DNA of 33,387 bases. Origin: Clostridiales bacterium UBA3678 (GTDB lineage Bacteria; Bacillota; Clostridia; TANB77; CAG-508). Below the pieces are notes generated by a model. The model did not search any database. It saw only the letters and a list, made by a program, of their open reading frames with translations, and was not told where the DNA came from. Location of the stretch: NCBI GenBank assembly GCA_002372935.1, contig DFJF01000002.1, positions 5,166 to 38,552 on the forward strand. The letters are read 5' to 3'. This document shows, one piece after another, positions 1 through 8,627 of the stretch (position 1 is the first letter of the stretch; every line of letters starts with the position of its first letter). The position numbers were made by a program, and so were the translations under genes.

Positions 1-302
1 AGCTTGAGCATAATTTTGAGGAATTTAAATCTGAGACTTCTAATAAGTTTGATAAGCTTGAGCATAATTTTGAGGAATTCAAATCTGAGACTTCTAATAG
101 GTTTGATAAAGTTGAGCATAATCTTGAGGAATTCAAATCTGAGACTTCTAATAATTTTCAAATTGTAAACGAAAACTTAAATGAAATTCCTAAAATATTT
201 CATCAATCCTGGGCATTAGAGTCAAAATTCAGAAATGAAATTCAAAAAGAATTAGATGAACATGAAAAACAAATGCAAAAGCTCAAAGAAAAATTAGCTT
301 AA
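1..302 (+). CDS. C-terminal part of a coiled-coil repeat protein (partial, function unknown)
   Basis: An open frame enters from the left edge and stops at TAA 300-302, giving 99 visible residues; the start lies outside the window. The first 54 residues are three copies of an 18-residue unit (LEHNFEEFKSETSNKFDK and near-identical forms). A charged tail rich in Glu, Lys and Gln follows, ending in EKQMQKLKEKLA. The spacing of hydrophobic residues (L, F, F, F/V) and the lack of Gly and Pro suggest a long alpha-helical coiled coil; 18 residues would fit one heptad plus one hendecad. No domain can be named from this fragment. It is the only plus-strand gene at this end and is followed at once by a terminator. 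Confidence 0.75.
   Translation, partial: LEHNFEEFKSETSNKFDKLEHNFEEFKSETSNRFDKVEHNLEEFKSETSNNFQIVNENLNEIPKIFHQSWALESKFRNEIQKELDEHEKQMQKLKEKLA
3..164 (+). repeat. three tandem 54-bp repeats inside the coiled-coil gene
   Basis: Units lie at 3-56, 57-110 and 111-164. The first two differ at only a few bases and the third diverges mostly at its last codons (AGG TTT GAT AAA becomes AAT TTT CAA ATT). The array probably continues to the left of the window. High nucleotide identity, not only protein identity, indicates recent duplication, so copy number may vary between strains. Confidence 0.9.
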
Positions 303-325
303 ATAGTTCTTTATTAAAATTAAAA

Positions 326-376
326 AAACCTCGAATTATATTTTTATATAATCGAGGTTTCTCTTTTCTTTTTTTT
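326..376 (+). terminator. bidirectional rho-independent terminator between the coiled-coil gene and engB
   Basis: Arms AAACCTCGA(A)TTATA (326-340) and TATAATCGAGGTTT (347-360) form a long stem with one bulged A. On the plus strand the stem is followed by a T-rich tract from 361. On the minus strand it is followed by the complement of the A7 run at 322-328. It therefore suits both converging genes; the engB stop codon lies inside the plus-strand T tract. Confidence 0.85.
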
Positions 377-963
377 AATGTTTTAATTTTTTCTCAATTT
401 CTTTCCAGATAGTTTCTGTATATATCTTTTTTTGAGAAGAGAAAGGCAACATTATTGCATCACATATTGGATTAATTTCTTTCTGTAGCTTATTTACTGT
501 TTCATCAACCTTTGTAATTGCAATTTTGTCAGCCTTATTGGCTAATATCATAAAAGGAAGACCTGCACCGAATGATATAATTATACATAAGTTTATCATT
601 TTCTGTAGGGGTATGACGTATGTCTATTAAAAAAATAACAAGTGCTATATTTTTAGAAGTATTAAGATATTGTTCAATAAACTTTCCTACCTTTTCTTGT
701 TCTTTTTTTGACATCTTGCTAAATCCATATCCAGGTAAATCAACAAAATAAAATTCTTTATCAATATTATAAAAATTAATTTGTCTTGTTTTTCCTGGCT
801 CACTACTTGTTCTTGCCAGTGCTTTTCTATTTATCATAGTATTTATAAAACTAGATTTTCCTACATTTGATTTTCCTACTAAAACAATTTGTGGTAAATC
901 ATTTTTAGGATATTGTTTTGGGCTCACTGCAGATACTTCAAATTGTGGATTTTTTACATTCAT
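375..963 (-). CDS. engB: ribosome-biogenesis GTPase EngB/YsxC, interrupted by a single-base frameshift
   Basis: EngB is a TRAFAC-class GTPase needed for late assembly of the 50S subunit and usually essential. The first frame (963 to 571) gives residues 1-131 with the G1 loop GKSNVGKS (residues 30-37), the G2 Thr in PGKTRQ (about 59) and G3 DLPGYG (75-80). It then runs into an out-of-frame tail. The second frame (569 to 375) carries the G4 motif NKADK and the C-terminus. Dropping the base at 570 joins them as NYII-GAGLPFMILANKADK and gives 195 residues, the length I recall for B. subtilis YsxC. The ATG has AAGGG upstream. It lies 22 bp downstream of the SNF2 gene and may be co-transcribed with it. 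Whether the shift is real or a sequencing error cannot be told from the sequence. Confidence 0.85.
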
Positions 964-985
964 TTTTTAACTCATTCCCTTCTTA

Positions 986-3900
986 TTATTCAAATAGACT
1001 CATTATTTCTTCTTTGCTAAATTTATTAATAAATGATGTTTTTGTACTTAATACATTATCAATTAAATCAGCCTTTTTATTTTGAAGTTCATATATTTTT
1101 TCTTCTATCGAATTTGATGTAATTAATTTATATACTTGAACATTATTTTTCTGTCCAATTCTATATGCTCTATCTGTAGCCTGACTTTCTGCAGATTGAT
1201 TCCACCATGGATCATAGTGAATAACCATATCAGCTCCAGTTAAATTAAGTCCTGTACCACCTGCTTTAAGAGATATTAAAAACACCTTAATATCTGGATT
1301 TGAATTAAATTCATCTACTAAATTTATTCTCTCATCTACTTTAGTGCTACCTGTAAGCTTAAAATATTTTATATCTCCTTTTTCTAATTCTTTCTGAATA
1401 ATGTCAAACATAGCAGTATAACTAGAAAATAATAAAATTTTATGTCCTGCTAAAATACCATCTTTTATAATTTCTATACATTGTGATAATTTGCTACTTT
1501 CACCTTTATAGTCTGAAATAAACAAACTTGGGTGACAACATATTTGTCTTAATCTTGTTAATGTGGCTAAAATTTTAAATTGACTTTTTTCAAATCCTTT
1601 TATATTTATTTCATTTGCAACTTCTTCTTTTGCTTGTACCAGGTAAGATAAATAAATTTTTTCTTGTTCATCTGTCATTTGATTATTTAAAACTGTAATA
1701 GTTTTTTCTGGAAGCTCTGTTAAAACATCTTTCTTATTTCTTCTTAAAATAAACGGTGCTATAAGCATTTTTAATCTTGAAGTAGATTTTTTATCATTAT
1801 CCTTTACAATTGGACTCTCAAATTCATTTTTAAATTTTTTATAACCAAATAAATATCCTGGCATAACAAAATCAAATATTGACCAAAGTTCTGCTAATGA
1901 ATTTTCAATTGGAGTTCCTGTTAATGCATATCTAGTGGTCCCATTTAACTTTTTTATTGATTTTGCATTTTGCGTTGTACTATTTTTCATATATTGTGCT
2001 TCATCAGCAATAATAAATCTAAAATTATATTTTTTATCTTCATAAGCTTGAATATCTCTTTTTAATAAGTCATAAGAAGTTATTACTAAATCATAATTCT
2101 CAGTATTGGAAATTATCTCTTTCCTTTCATTTGATGTTCCTTTTACAACACATACTCGTAGTTCAGGAGCAAATTTTTTTGCCTCGTTCATCCAATTTAA
2201 GCTTAGTGAACTAGGACATACTACAAGTGATGTATGGCTATCATCATTATTCTCTACATAATCTAATATAATAGATAATACCTGAATTGTTTTACCAAGT
2301 CCCATATCGTCTGCTAATATTCCTCCAAAGTGATATGAATCTAAAACCTTAAGCCACTTAAATCCTGTTTTTTGGTAATCTCTTAAAACATTTTCCATTT
2401 TTTTAGGAATTATTATTTCTTCATTTATATTATCTTGTTCTAAATCATTTACAATCTTTTTAAAACTAGCATTTTTTGATGCATTAATTTTTTCTTTTTT
2501 TAATAGTTCATCTAAATATAATGTTCTATTTACTGGTAATTTTACCTCTTCTTTTTCTAATTCTTTATAATCAAGATCCATATCTGTAACAAGTTTGTCT
2601 AAAAACTCTATGTCTTTATTTTCTTCTAGATTAATAAAACTCCCGTCTTTTAGTCTATAGTACTTCTTCCTTATTTTATACATTTGCATAATATCTTGAA
2701 GTTCTTGAACATCGATATTTATTCTCTTCAAATCTATTGAAAGCAAATTATTTTCTACTTTTACTCCAATTGTAGCAATCCTAGGCTTTTTTATTTCTTT
2801 AGATTTAAAATTATCTGTTGCAAGAACTTCAAACTTTTGCATATATGTTTCTATGTCATTTTCTAAAAAATTATATATTTTATCATCTTCTGGTAAAATA
2901 AATCTTAAATTTTGTGTATCAAACATAAATCCAGTTTTTCTAAATAAATTTAAGCTTTTATTTTCTGCTAAAATATTTCTAGCACTTTTTATTTTAATAT
3001 TTTCATCTAATGGATTAAACTCCTCATCACCATAGCAAAATTTCACATCTGCTATGACGTAATCATTTTCATCAAAATCAAGAAAAACCTTTACTCCTAA
3101 TTTTTTTGGTTTATATTTTTCAACTTCATCTTCAGAAATACCTTTAAGTTGTATACAATTTCCAACTCGTGGCATTACTACAGAATATAAGTCACTTAAA
3201 TCTTCTTTGCCTAAATCCAAATCAGTAATATAAGATTCTCTAAATAGCTTTAATAATTTGATTGTTGTATTTACATATTCTTCGCTACATCTATATAAAG
3301 AGAAATTCTCTAAAACATATGTATAATTTTTGCCATTGTAAACTTGAATTGAAAAAACTTCTTTATTTGGTTTAATTTTATAACTACCATCTTTATTTTT
3401 TAGTAATTCAAATTTTATATCAGGATCTTGTTCTAAAAACTTCAATGAATAATTTAATCTATCGCGATCTGCTACAATTTCTTTTCCCTTTAAAATGTCA
3501 AAAATTTCATCAATAGAACTCTCTCCAAGTGTAATACTTGTCTGATTTAAAGTATTACCATAATATGTATATCTATTTGCATTTTCTGCATATTTTAACA
3601 TTTCAGCATATCTTAAAATAAAGTTTAATAATTCTTTACTATTATCTGTAAAATTCTCTATGCAATGGACAAATCCTAACTTATTTCCATACCTATAAAA
3701 TTCTTTTCTGGCCATTCTAGTATAAAAATCAGATAAATTTTTTATTTTATACATTCTAGTATTGCCAATTTTAAATTCAAGCCTTAGTTTTGAATCATAT
3801 ATATCTATCATAATTTTAGGCTCTATCTTTATCTTTTTATTCTCTGGCAATATCTCCATACTTTCTGAATTTATTTCTTGTAATTCTTCATTATATAGCT

Positions 3901-4285
3901 CTGTAACCACCTTTCTAAAAGTAGCAAATTGGTTTTTCACTCTTTTTGAATTATTTTGCTCTTCTGTGTAATTTTTGTCCCAATATTTTGTTTGACCAAA
4001 CTTCATTAATGTTGCAACTATATGTTTACAAACTCCATATGTCTTATAATAATCTGGGCATTCGCATTCTGCAATTTCAAGTTCTCCATTTTCAACTTTT
4101 ATTTTTGTAATATAATCATCATAATTTCCATCTATTTCTGCAGAAATTTCAAAATTATCAGGATTATCATAATTTACTTTTTTTATATCAACTCTTCCTT
4201 GATCAACATATCTCTTAGCTCTTTCTAGTCTATCTGAACCAGCATCATAATACAATTCTTCTGCTAATTTTTCATTTATTTGCAT
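986..4285 (-). CDS. SNF2/RapA-family DEAD-like ATPase with N-terminal SWIM zinc finger
   Basis: A 1099-residue superfamily 2 DNA translocase. The N-terminus has a SWIM finger with C74, C76, C86 and H88 (CECP...CKH). A long, poorly recognisable middle region follows. The SNF2 ATPase core starts near residue 640, with Walker A ADDMGLGKT (about 660), Walker B IIADEAQ (about 762) and the TGTPIENS motif. The C-terminal helicase lobe has LFSSYTAMFD, LISLKAGGTGLNLTGA (about 1012) and the closing DRAYRIGQ box. The family remodels protein-DNA complexes or helps RNA polymerase recycling; the target here is unknown. AAAGGAG sits 7 nt before the ATG. The Asp23 fusion gene lies just upstream (30 bp) and engB just downstream, all on the minus strand. 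Confidence 0.9.
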   Translation of the reverse strand: MQINEKLAEELYYDAGSDRLERAKRYVDQGRVDIKKVNYDNPDNFEISAEIDGNYDDYITKIKVENGELEIAECECPDYYKTYGVCKHIVATLMKFGQTKYWDKNYTEEQNNSKRVKNQFATFRKVVTELYNEELQEINSESMEILPENKKIKIEPKIMIDIYDSKLRLEFKIGNTRMYKIKNLSDFYTRMARKEFYRYGNKLGFVHCIENFTDNSKELLNFILRYAEMLKYAENANRYTYYGNTLNQTSITLGESSIDEIFDILKGKEIVADRDRLNYSLKFLEQDPDIKFELLKNKDGSYKIKPNKEVFSIQVYNGKNYTYVLENFSLYRCSEEYVNTTIKLLKLFRESYITDLDLGKEDLSDLYSVVMPRVGNCIQLKGISEDEVEKYKPKKLGVKVFLDFDENDYVIADVKFCYGDEEFNPLDENIKIKSARNILAENKSLNLFRKTGFMFDTQNLRFILPEDDKIYNFLENDIETYMQKFEVLATDNFKSKEIKKPRIATIGVKVENNLLSIDLKRINIDVQELQDIMQMYKIRKKYYRLKDGSFINLEENKDIEFLDKLVTDMDLDYKELEKEEVKLPVNRTLYLDELLKKEKINASKNASFKKIVNDLEQDNINEEIIIPKKMENVLRDYQKTGFKWLKVLDSYHFGGILADDMGLGKTIQVLSIILDYVENNDDSHTSLVVCPSSLSLNWMNEAKKFAPELRVCVVKGTSNERKEIISNTENYDLVITSYDLLKRDIQAYEDKKYNFRFIIADEAQYMKNSTTQNAKSIKKLNGTTRYALTGTPIENSLAELWSIFDFVMPGYLFGYKKFKNEFESPIVKDNDKKSTSRLKMLIAPFILRRNKKDVLTELPEKTITVLNNQMTDEQEKIYLSYLVQAKEEVANEINIKGFEKSQFKILATLTRLRQICCHPSLFISDYKGESSKLSQCIEIIKDGILAGHKILLFSSYTAMFDIIQKELEKGDIKYFKLTGSTKVDERINLVDEFNSNPDIKVFLISLKAGGTGLNLTGADMVIHYDPWWNQSAESQATDRAYRIGQKNNVQVYKLITSNSIEEKIYELQNKKADLIDNVLSTKTSFINKFSKEEIMSLFE

Positions 4286-4314
4286 AGATTTTCTCCTTTA
4301 TTGCAATATTTAAA

Positions 4315-5151
4315 TTATTGTTTTAAACTATTTTTTTCTTCCATATAAATAGACTTAGCTACAACTTCTATTTCAGCTACATTCATAGAAGTCAAGTTTT
4401 CTATCTCTTTTGTTGCTTTATATTTAAATTCTTTTAATGTTTCTACTAAATTACATCCATAAACAACTTCAACTTCCATATAAATAACAGCACCCTCATC
4501 TGAATTTGTAACTCTGGTCTTCAAAACTCTTTTAATATCATCCATATTGTTTGCAAGATATTCAACTATTTGTTTAAATACATTATCTGATATTGTAAAA
4601 TTTCCCATATAGCTAAATGTTGGTCTTATAATAGATTTTTCTGCAATATATGGCTTTTGACCCTTTCCACTTGATTTAAAAATTTGTAACGGATCTAACA
4701 AATATCCTGAAAAATCTTTTTTTATTTCAAATGTTGGAACTGGTATAACATGTTTACCTTCTGTAACTCTCGTTCTCCTTGCAGTTTCAATCTCCTCTTC
4801 TGTCGCTACATCAGTGATATAAATTGTTTTTGAAATTTTAGGTAACTTTAAATTTCCTGCAATTTTCTCTACCATACCATCAGAAGTACCTAAAATTAAT
4901 ATACTTTCAGCATTGTATTTTTTTAATGCATTTTGAATTTCTTCTGATTGCTTTTCATCTAAAAATAAAGCTTTTTTCACAGTTTCTATTTTGGTTGCTG
5001 CCTTTTTTGCAGAATTACCTGCAATTACTTCATTATCATTTATGAGTAAACCATCATCAATTATAAAATGAATATTATTTTCCCCTGCTACCATCTGAGC
5101 TCTATAACTTTTTCCTGTTCCAGATGGTCCGACAAAAGCATAAACTTTCAT
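4315..5151 (-). CDS. P-loop ATPase fused to an Asp23/Gls24 (DUF322) domain
   Basis: 278 residues. The start (MKVYAFVGPSGTGKS) has a Walker A loop at residues 8-15, followed by a nucleotide-kinase-like region to about residue 175. A stretch rich in basic residues (RRTRVTEGKH) lies near residues 127-136. From about residue 185 (SYMGNFTISDNVFKQIVEYLA) to 275 the sequence matches the Asp23/Gls24/YqhY family pattern, including ILKTRV/VYMEVEVVYG and the closing NVAEIEVVAKSI. Asp23 proteins are linked to the cell envelope and alkaline or envelope stress; the ATPase part has no assigned role. GAAAGGAC precedes the ATG. It sits between a GT39-like gene (53 bp upstream) and the SNF2 gene (30 bp downstream). 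The domain calls are by eye. Confidence 0.8.
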   Translation of the reverse strand: MKVYAFVGPSGTGKSYRAQMVAGENNIHFIIDDGLLINDNEVIAGNSAKKAATKIETVKKALFLDEKQSEEIQNALKKYNAESILILGTSDGMVEKIAGNLKLPKISKTIYITDVATEEEIETARRTRVTEGKHVIPVPTFEIKKDFSGYLLDPLQIFKSSGKGQKPYIAEKSIIRPTFSYMGNFTISDNVFKQIVEYLANNMDDIKRVLKTRVTNSDEGAVIYMEVEVVYGCNLVETLKEFKYKATKEIENLTSMNVAEIEVVAKSIYMEEKNSLKQ

Positions 5152-5204
5152 AATTTTGTCCTTTCTATTAACAGTTCCTTTTTACTGGAAAATTTTAAAA
5201 TTTA

Positions 5205-6758
5205 TTAATTCTTTTCTAACAACATTATATTATATATATAGTTATGATATTTTGTATCAAATCTTTTTGCTCCTTTTAGTACTTTTATGTGTTCTTTTGG
5301 AAAGTTTTCATATAGCCCCATATATTCTGAATCTATTAGCCATATCCTTCCAGTGTAATTTTCTAAAAAGTCATAAGATATAACAGTTTCCATTCCTGGC
5401 CCATATGCTTTATATGCTTCTTTTACATCCCATTGTTCAAAATTTAAAAAATATTGTTTATTATTTGGAAAATTAGCTGCTATAACTCCACCATTGCCAA
5501 TATTTGAATAAACTATAATGTCATCTTGTTGTATTTCATCTTTAATATATTGTATCTCTGCTAAATTTGATAAGTCATAATTTATTTTAATATCTTCTAC
5601 ATTACTCCAAATTCCAAAAGCTAAAATTATTGCACAAACCATGTATGTAATATTTTTTTTCTCCTCAGTTGACATCATAAATGCAATACCAAATATATAA
5701 AGTCCTGTCATAACAAGTAAATATCTTGAATAAAGAATTGGCATTTTTATTGAGACTAGTAAAATTAATAATATTACACCTATATAAACTCCAATAGCCA
5801 AAATTGCTGGTTTGATCTCCTTGTTTTCTTTTTTAGCTTTATATATTCTAATTCCAATATAAATATACATTAAAAGTGCTGCTACAAACGAAAGTATAGT
5901 ATGGAAATCCATTGTAAAATCGGTATCTAATTGTCTTCTAAATTGGAAACTTAAAACCTCAACAGTTGTATTAACTAATCCAACCTTAATCCAGAATCCT
6001 CCGCCTACATGTTCTAGCTGTCCTAACAAATATATAAGCCAAGGAATATATAAAATTACTTGAATTACTGCAACTAAAATAAACGCAATTAAGGCTTTTT
6101 TCTTATTTGAAAATTCATATTGTTTAAGTAATTTATTGTCTCCTTTGTCTTTTAAAACTATATTTTTAATTAAGAATATCAATAAAATAAGATTTATTAA
6201 ACATGCTGTTACTAATGCATAATAATGTAAATAACAACTACAAATACTAAATATTCCAAATAAAATTAAATTCTTTTTTTGTATTTTTTCTCCTGATTTT
6301 GCATTTTTGTAAAAACGATATCCATATATTGCCATTAAAGTAACTATTAAACAAGACCATGAATACATTCTTATTTCTGATGCATATGTACACATAATTG
6401 GCAAAAAATATGTTAGGAATGAAAATAAAATTCCTGTTTTCTCTCCAAAATCTTTTCTAATATGTGTATATCCTAATATTCCTAAAATAATAATTGCTAA
6501 AACTGAAAATAATCTAAAGGCTAAAATGCTATTTCCAAATAATAAATAAACTAAATGTAATCCCCAATAATACAATGCCGGATGCACATCATTTCCTGTA
6601 ATTTTCCATATATCTGCAAATCCATGTTTTGCAATTGCTACTGAATAGCTCTCATCAAACCATATTGTTGAATGAAAAGCTGGTAATAAAATAAATATTA
6701 TTCCAAAAATTATTACTAATATATGTATTACTTTTTCTTTTTTCATTTTAAATTTCAT
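5205..6758 (-). CDS. polytopic membrane glycosyltransferase, GT39/ArnT-like (GT-C fold)
   Basis: 517 residues with about 11-12 hydrophobic segments. Near the N-terminus the first periplasmic-type loop contains the acidic pair of GT-C enzymes in TIWFDESYS, followed by VHPALYYWGLH, both typical of the dolichyl-phosphate-mannose and ArnT-like superfamily that takes a sugar from a polyprenyl-phosphate donor. The C-terminal 130 residues are a soluble extracytoplasmic domain. Substrate is unknown; with the GT2 gene just upstream it may modify an envelope glycan. The ATG at 6758 lies only 1 nt after AAGG, and the alternative ATG at 6746 is 13 nt away, so the exact start is uncertain. Confidence 0.8.
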   Translation of the reverse strand: MKFKMKKEKVIHILVIIFGIIFILLPAFHSTIWFDESYSVAIAKHGFADIWKITGNDVHPALYYWGLHLVYLLFGNSILAFRLFSVLAIIILGILGYTHIRKDFGEKTGILFSFLTYFLPIMCTYASEIRMYSWSCLIVTLMAIYGYRFYKNAKSGEKIQKKNLILFGIFSICSCYLHYYALVTACLINLILLIFLIKNIVLKDKGDNKLLKQYEFSNKKKALIAFILVAVIQVILYIPWLIYLLGQLEHVGGGFWIKVGLVNTTVEVLSFQFRRQLDTDFTMDFHTILSFVAALLMYIYIGIRIYKAKKENKEIKPAILAIGVYIGVILLILLVSIKMPILYSRYLLVMTGLYIFGIAFMMSTEEKKNITYMVCAIILAFGIWSNVEDIKINYDLSNLAEIQYIKDEIQQDDIIVYSNIGNGGVIAANFPNNKQYFLNFEQWDVKEAYKAYGPGMETVISYDFLENYTGRIWLIDSEYMGLYENFPKEHIKVLKGAKRFDTKYHNYIYNIMLLEKN

Positions 6759-6780
6759 TCCTTTTTTTCATTATTTACAA

Positions 6781-6834
6781 GGCACACATGGAAATGAAAG
6801 ATTTCTTATTTCAAACTAAAATTTTCCTCGTGCC
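6781..6834 (-). other. possible stem-loop in the leader of the GT39-like gene
   Basis: GGCAC (6781-6785) can pair with GTGCC (6830-6834), with further pairing between GGAAAT and the ATTTTCC stretch inside. It lies 23 nt upstream of the GT39 start. No known riboswitch was recognised; the inner part is mostly A/T pairing. Confidence 0.25.
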
Positions 6835-6857
6835 AAATTTTCAATTACAAAATATAA

Positions 6858-6887
6858 AGTACCAAAAGGTTTTATCCTGTTGGTACT
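6858..6887 (-). terminator. hairpin downstream of the GT2 gene, probable weak terminator
   Basis: AGTACCAA (6858-6865) and TTGGTACT (6880-6887) form an 8-bp stem, extended after an internal loop by GG/CC. On the minus strand it is followed by TTATATTTT, a weak U tract, 5 nt after the GT2 stop codon. Partial read-through into the GT39 gene is possible. Confidence 0.55.
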
Positions 6888-6892
6888 AAATT

Positions 6893-8122
6893 TTAAGCAA
6901 TTTCTTTTATTTTTATATCTCTAACATGGTCAATTTTCTCCCAAGTTGTATCTCTTTTAAATAAACATTTAAGGTTAATTAATAACCAAGAGCCAATAAA
7001 CAAAGGATAATATATCAACCATTTAGCCATAGGCTTAATTGGTTTCTTTTCTATATACATCGTGAACACTGCCGTAAGTATTGGTAAAAATAATGTTGGA
7101 ACAACATATTTCAAAATGTTCCAAACAAGTTCATAACCTGTCATAGAATCTGCCAAATATATAGCAAAATTTGATAATAATAACAATATTGTTGCTACAA
7201 ATAATGGAATACTTCCAACTATATATAAAAGTCCATCAAGATTCATTAAAGTTTTATTTTTCTTTACTGCTAATGCTAAATCTTTTGTATAAGTCTTCAT
7301 ACACTGAATATGTCCTACTGTCCATCTACTTCTTTGTGACCATGATGCCTTAAATGTAAGTGGCTGTTCATCATAAACTATTGCATCTGTAGCCCACCCA
7401 AGTCTTCTGCCTTTTATAATTCTTTTTAAAGAAAACTCTATATCTTCTGTTAGTGTTATTGTATCCCAACCAGTATTTTTAATTAAATCAAATTTAACCA
7501 TAAATCCTGTTCCATTTAATAAAGGTGATAGCCCTACATTATATCTTGCTAGGTGATAAAATCTATGCATTGTCCAATAAAATAATGCATATCCTGCTGT
7601 TATCCAACTATCTGCAGGATTTTTAATATCTCTATATCCCTGAACAACTTCTTCACCTTGACATAATTTTTTATTCATTGCTTTTGTAAAATTTCTATCT
7701 ACAATATTGTCTGCATCAAACACGAAAAATGCATCATAATCTGCATTCTCTTTTATTTTTTGTTGTAAAAACCAATTTAATGCATAACCTTTTGTTTTAT
7801 GAGCTGGATCAAATCTCTCGAATACAATTGCTCCATGTTCCCTTGCTATCTCCGCAGTGTTATCTGTGCAATTGTCTGCAATTACATATATATCTAATAA
7901 ATTTTTATCATAATCTTGATTCATTAAACTATCTACTAAATTTGCAATTACAGCTTCTTCATTATGAGCTGGCAATATTGCCATAAATTTATGATTTTTT
8001 ACCACTTTAAGTGGTTTGTCTTTAAATTTTATTAATGAACATAAACTAATTCCTAAATTATATACCCAAAAAATTGTTACTATATATACTAATGCCTGTC
8101 TTAATATATATAAATACTCCAT
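6893..8122 (-). CDS. membrane family-2 glycosyltransferase (processive, BcsA/PgaC-like)
   Basis: 409 residues. One N-terminal membrane segment, then a GT-A domain beginning MAILPAHNEE (about residue 48). The D of VIADNCTDN and the DAD in FVFDADN are the nucleotide- and metal-binding acidic residues, TLTEDIEF supplies the catalytic-base TED motif, and QRSRW is the Q/RxxRW motif of processive synthases. Two or three membrane helices follow at residues 300-395. Such enzymes polymerise or transfer sugars from UDP-sugars at the inner membrane face. No accessory polysaccharide genes are nearby, so the polymer is unknown. AAAGGAAG lies 5 nt before the ATG, and a good promoter is upstream. It may act with the GT39-like protein encoded downstream. 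Confidence 0.85.
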   Translation of the reverse strand: MEYLYILRQALVYIVTIFWVYNLGISLCSLIKFKDKPLKVVKNHKFMAILPAHNEEAVIANLVDSLMNQDYDKNLLDIYVIADNCTDNTAEIAREHGAIVFERFDPAHKTKGYALNWFLQQKIKENADYDAFFVFDADNIVDRNFTKAMNKKLCQGEEVVQGYRDIKNPADSWITAGYALFYWTMHRFYHLARYNVGLSPLLNGTGFMVKFDLIKNTGWDTITLTEDIEFSLKRIIKGRRLGWATDAIVYDEQPLTFKASWSQRSRWTVGHIQCMKTYTKDLALAVKKNKTLMNLDGLLYIVGSIPLFVATILLLLSNFAIYLADSMTGYELVWNILKYVVPTLFLPILTAVFTMYIEKKPIKPMAKWLIYYPLFIGSWLLINLKCLFKRDTTWEKIDHVRDIKIKEIA

Positions 8123-8236
8123 TTTTTCTTCCTTTCTTAAATTTACAAAAAACTCTGTAATCCATCATTTCCCTAAGAAAATATTTTGTAAATTTTTTTA
8201 AAAACATTATTAAATTTATATTAACCTACATTTTCT

Positions 8237-8265
8237 ATTATACTATGTTTAGGAAAATTTTGCAA
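8237..8265 (-). promoter_or_regulatory. sigma-A-type promoter of the GT2 gene
   Basis: On the minus strand TTGCAA (8260-8265) is followed after exactly 17 bp by a perfect TATAAT (8237-8242). The start of the GT2 gene is about 115 nt downstream, leaving an A/T-rich leader in which no further structure was seen. Confidence 0.65.
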
Positions 8266-8273
8266 CTTTTTTT

Positions 8274-8379
8274 GCAAAAATTCCTATGAAATTTTTGCAA
8301 TTTACAGTAAATTATTTTTAGAGTTGTATTGAATATACTTTAAAACTATAAATTGTAACATATTTTCATAGGAATTTTT
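8274..8379. repeat. nested inverted repeats upstream of the GT2 promoter
   Basis: A 16-bp perfect inverted repeat, AAAAATTCCTATGAAA at 8276-8291 and its complement at 8364-8379, is separated by 72 bp. The left arm is itself in a smaller hairpin, GCAAAAATT (8274-8282) with AATTTTTGC (8290-8298). The sequence between the arms holds no gene. Three TTGCAA hexamers occur at 8260, 8272 and 8295. It lies between the DUF1540 gene and the GT2 promoter; operator or small mobile remnant are both possible. Confidence 0.6.
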
Positions 8380-8408
8380 ATTAATTAAATAAATTTAACT
8401 ATTTATTT

Positions 8409-8570
8409 TTAGTTGCAATCATAACTTGAGCACATTGATTCATCTGGTTTTTTCGTATCTATTCCTTCAACTGGAGTAACAATTATTGATTCTAATTTAC
8501 ATTTTTGCATCTGATTATTGTTAAATTTACAACTAGCTACTGTGCAATTAATATTTTGATTTTTATCCAT
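8409..8570 (-). CDS. DUF1540 small cysteine-rich protein
   Basis: 53 residues, MDKNQNINCTVASCKFN... to SYDCN. Cysteines are at positions 9, 14, 24, 47 and 52. The pattern CTVASCKFN-x9-C, then a conserved IxV stretch (IIVTPVEG), and later C-x4-C is that of the DUF1540 family, common in Clostridia and Bacilli and probably metal-binding; its function is not known to me. GGAAGGAAAG precedes the ATG. It starts 57 bp after the peroxiredoxin gene on the same strand, so a shared transcript is plausible. The next gene downstream has its own promoter. Confidence 0.75.
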   Translation of the reverse strand: MDKNQNINCTVASCKFNNNQMQKCKLESIIVTPVEGIDTKKPDESMCSSYDCN

Positions 8571-8627
8571 ATTGTTCACTTTCCTTCCATATTTTTTTCA
8601 ATACTATTATAACCAAATGCATTTTTT

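Noticed and set aside
6781..6834. Riboswitch before the GT39-like gene
   Set aside because: Only a GGCAC/GTGCC stem is clear; no conserved aptamer core of a known class was seen.
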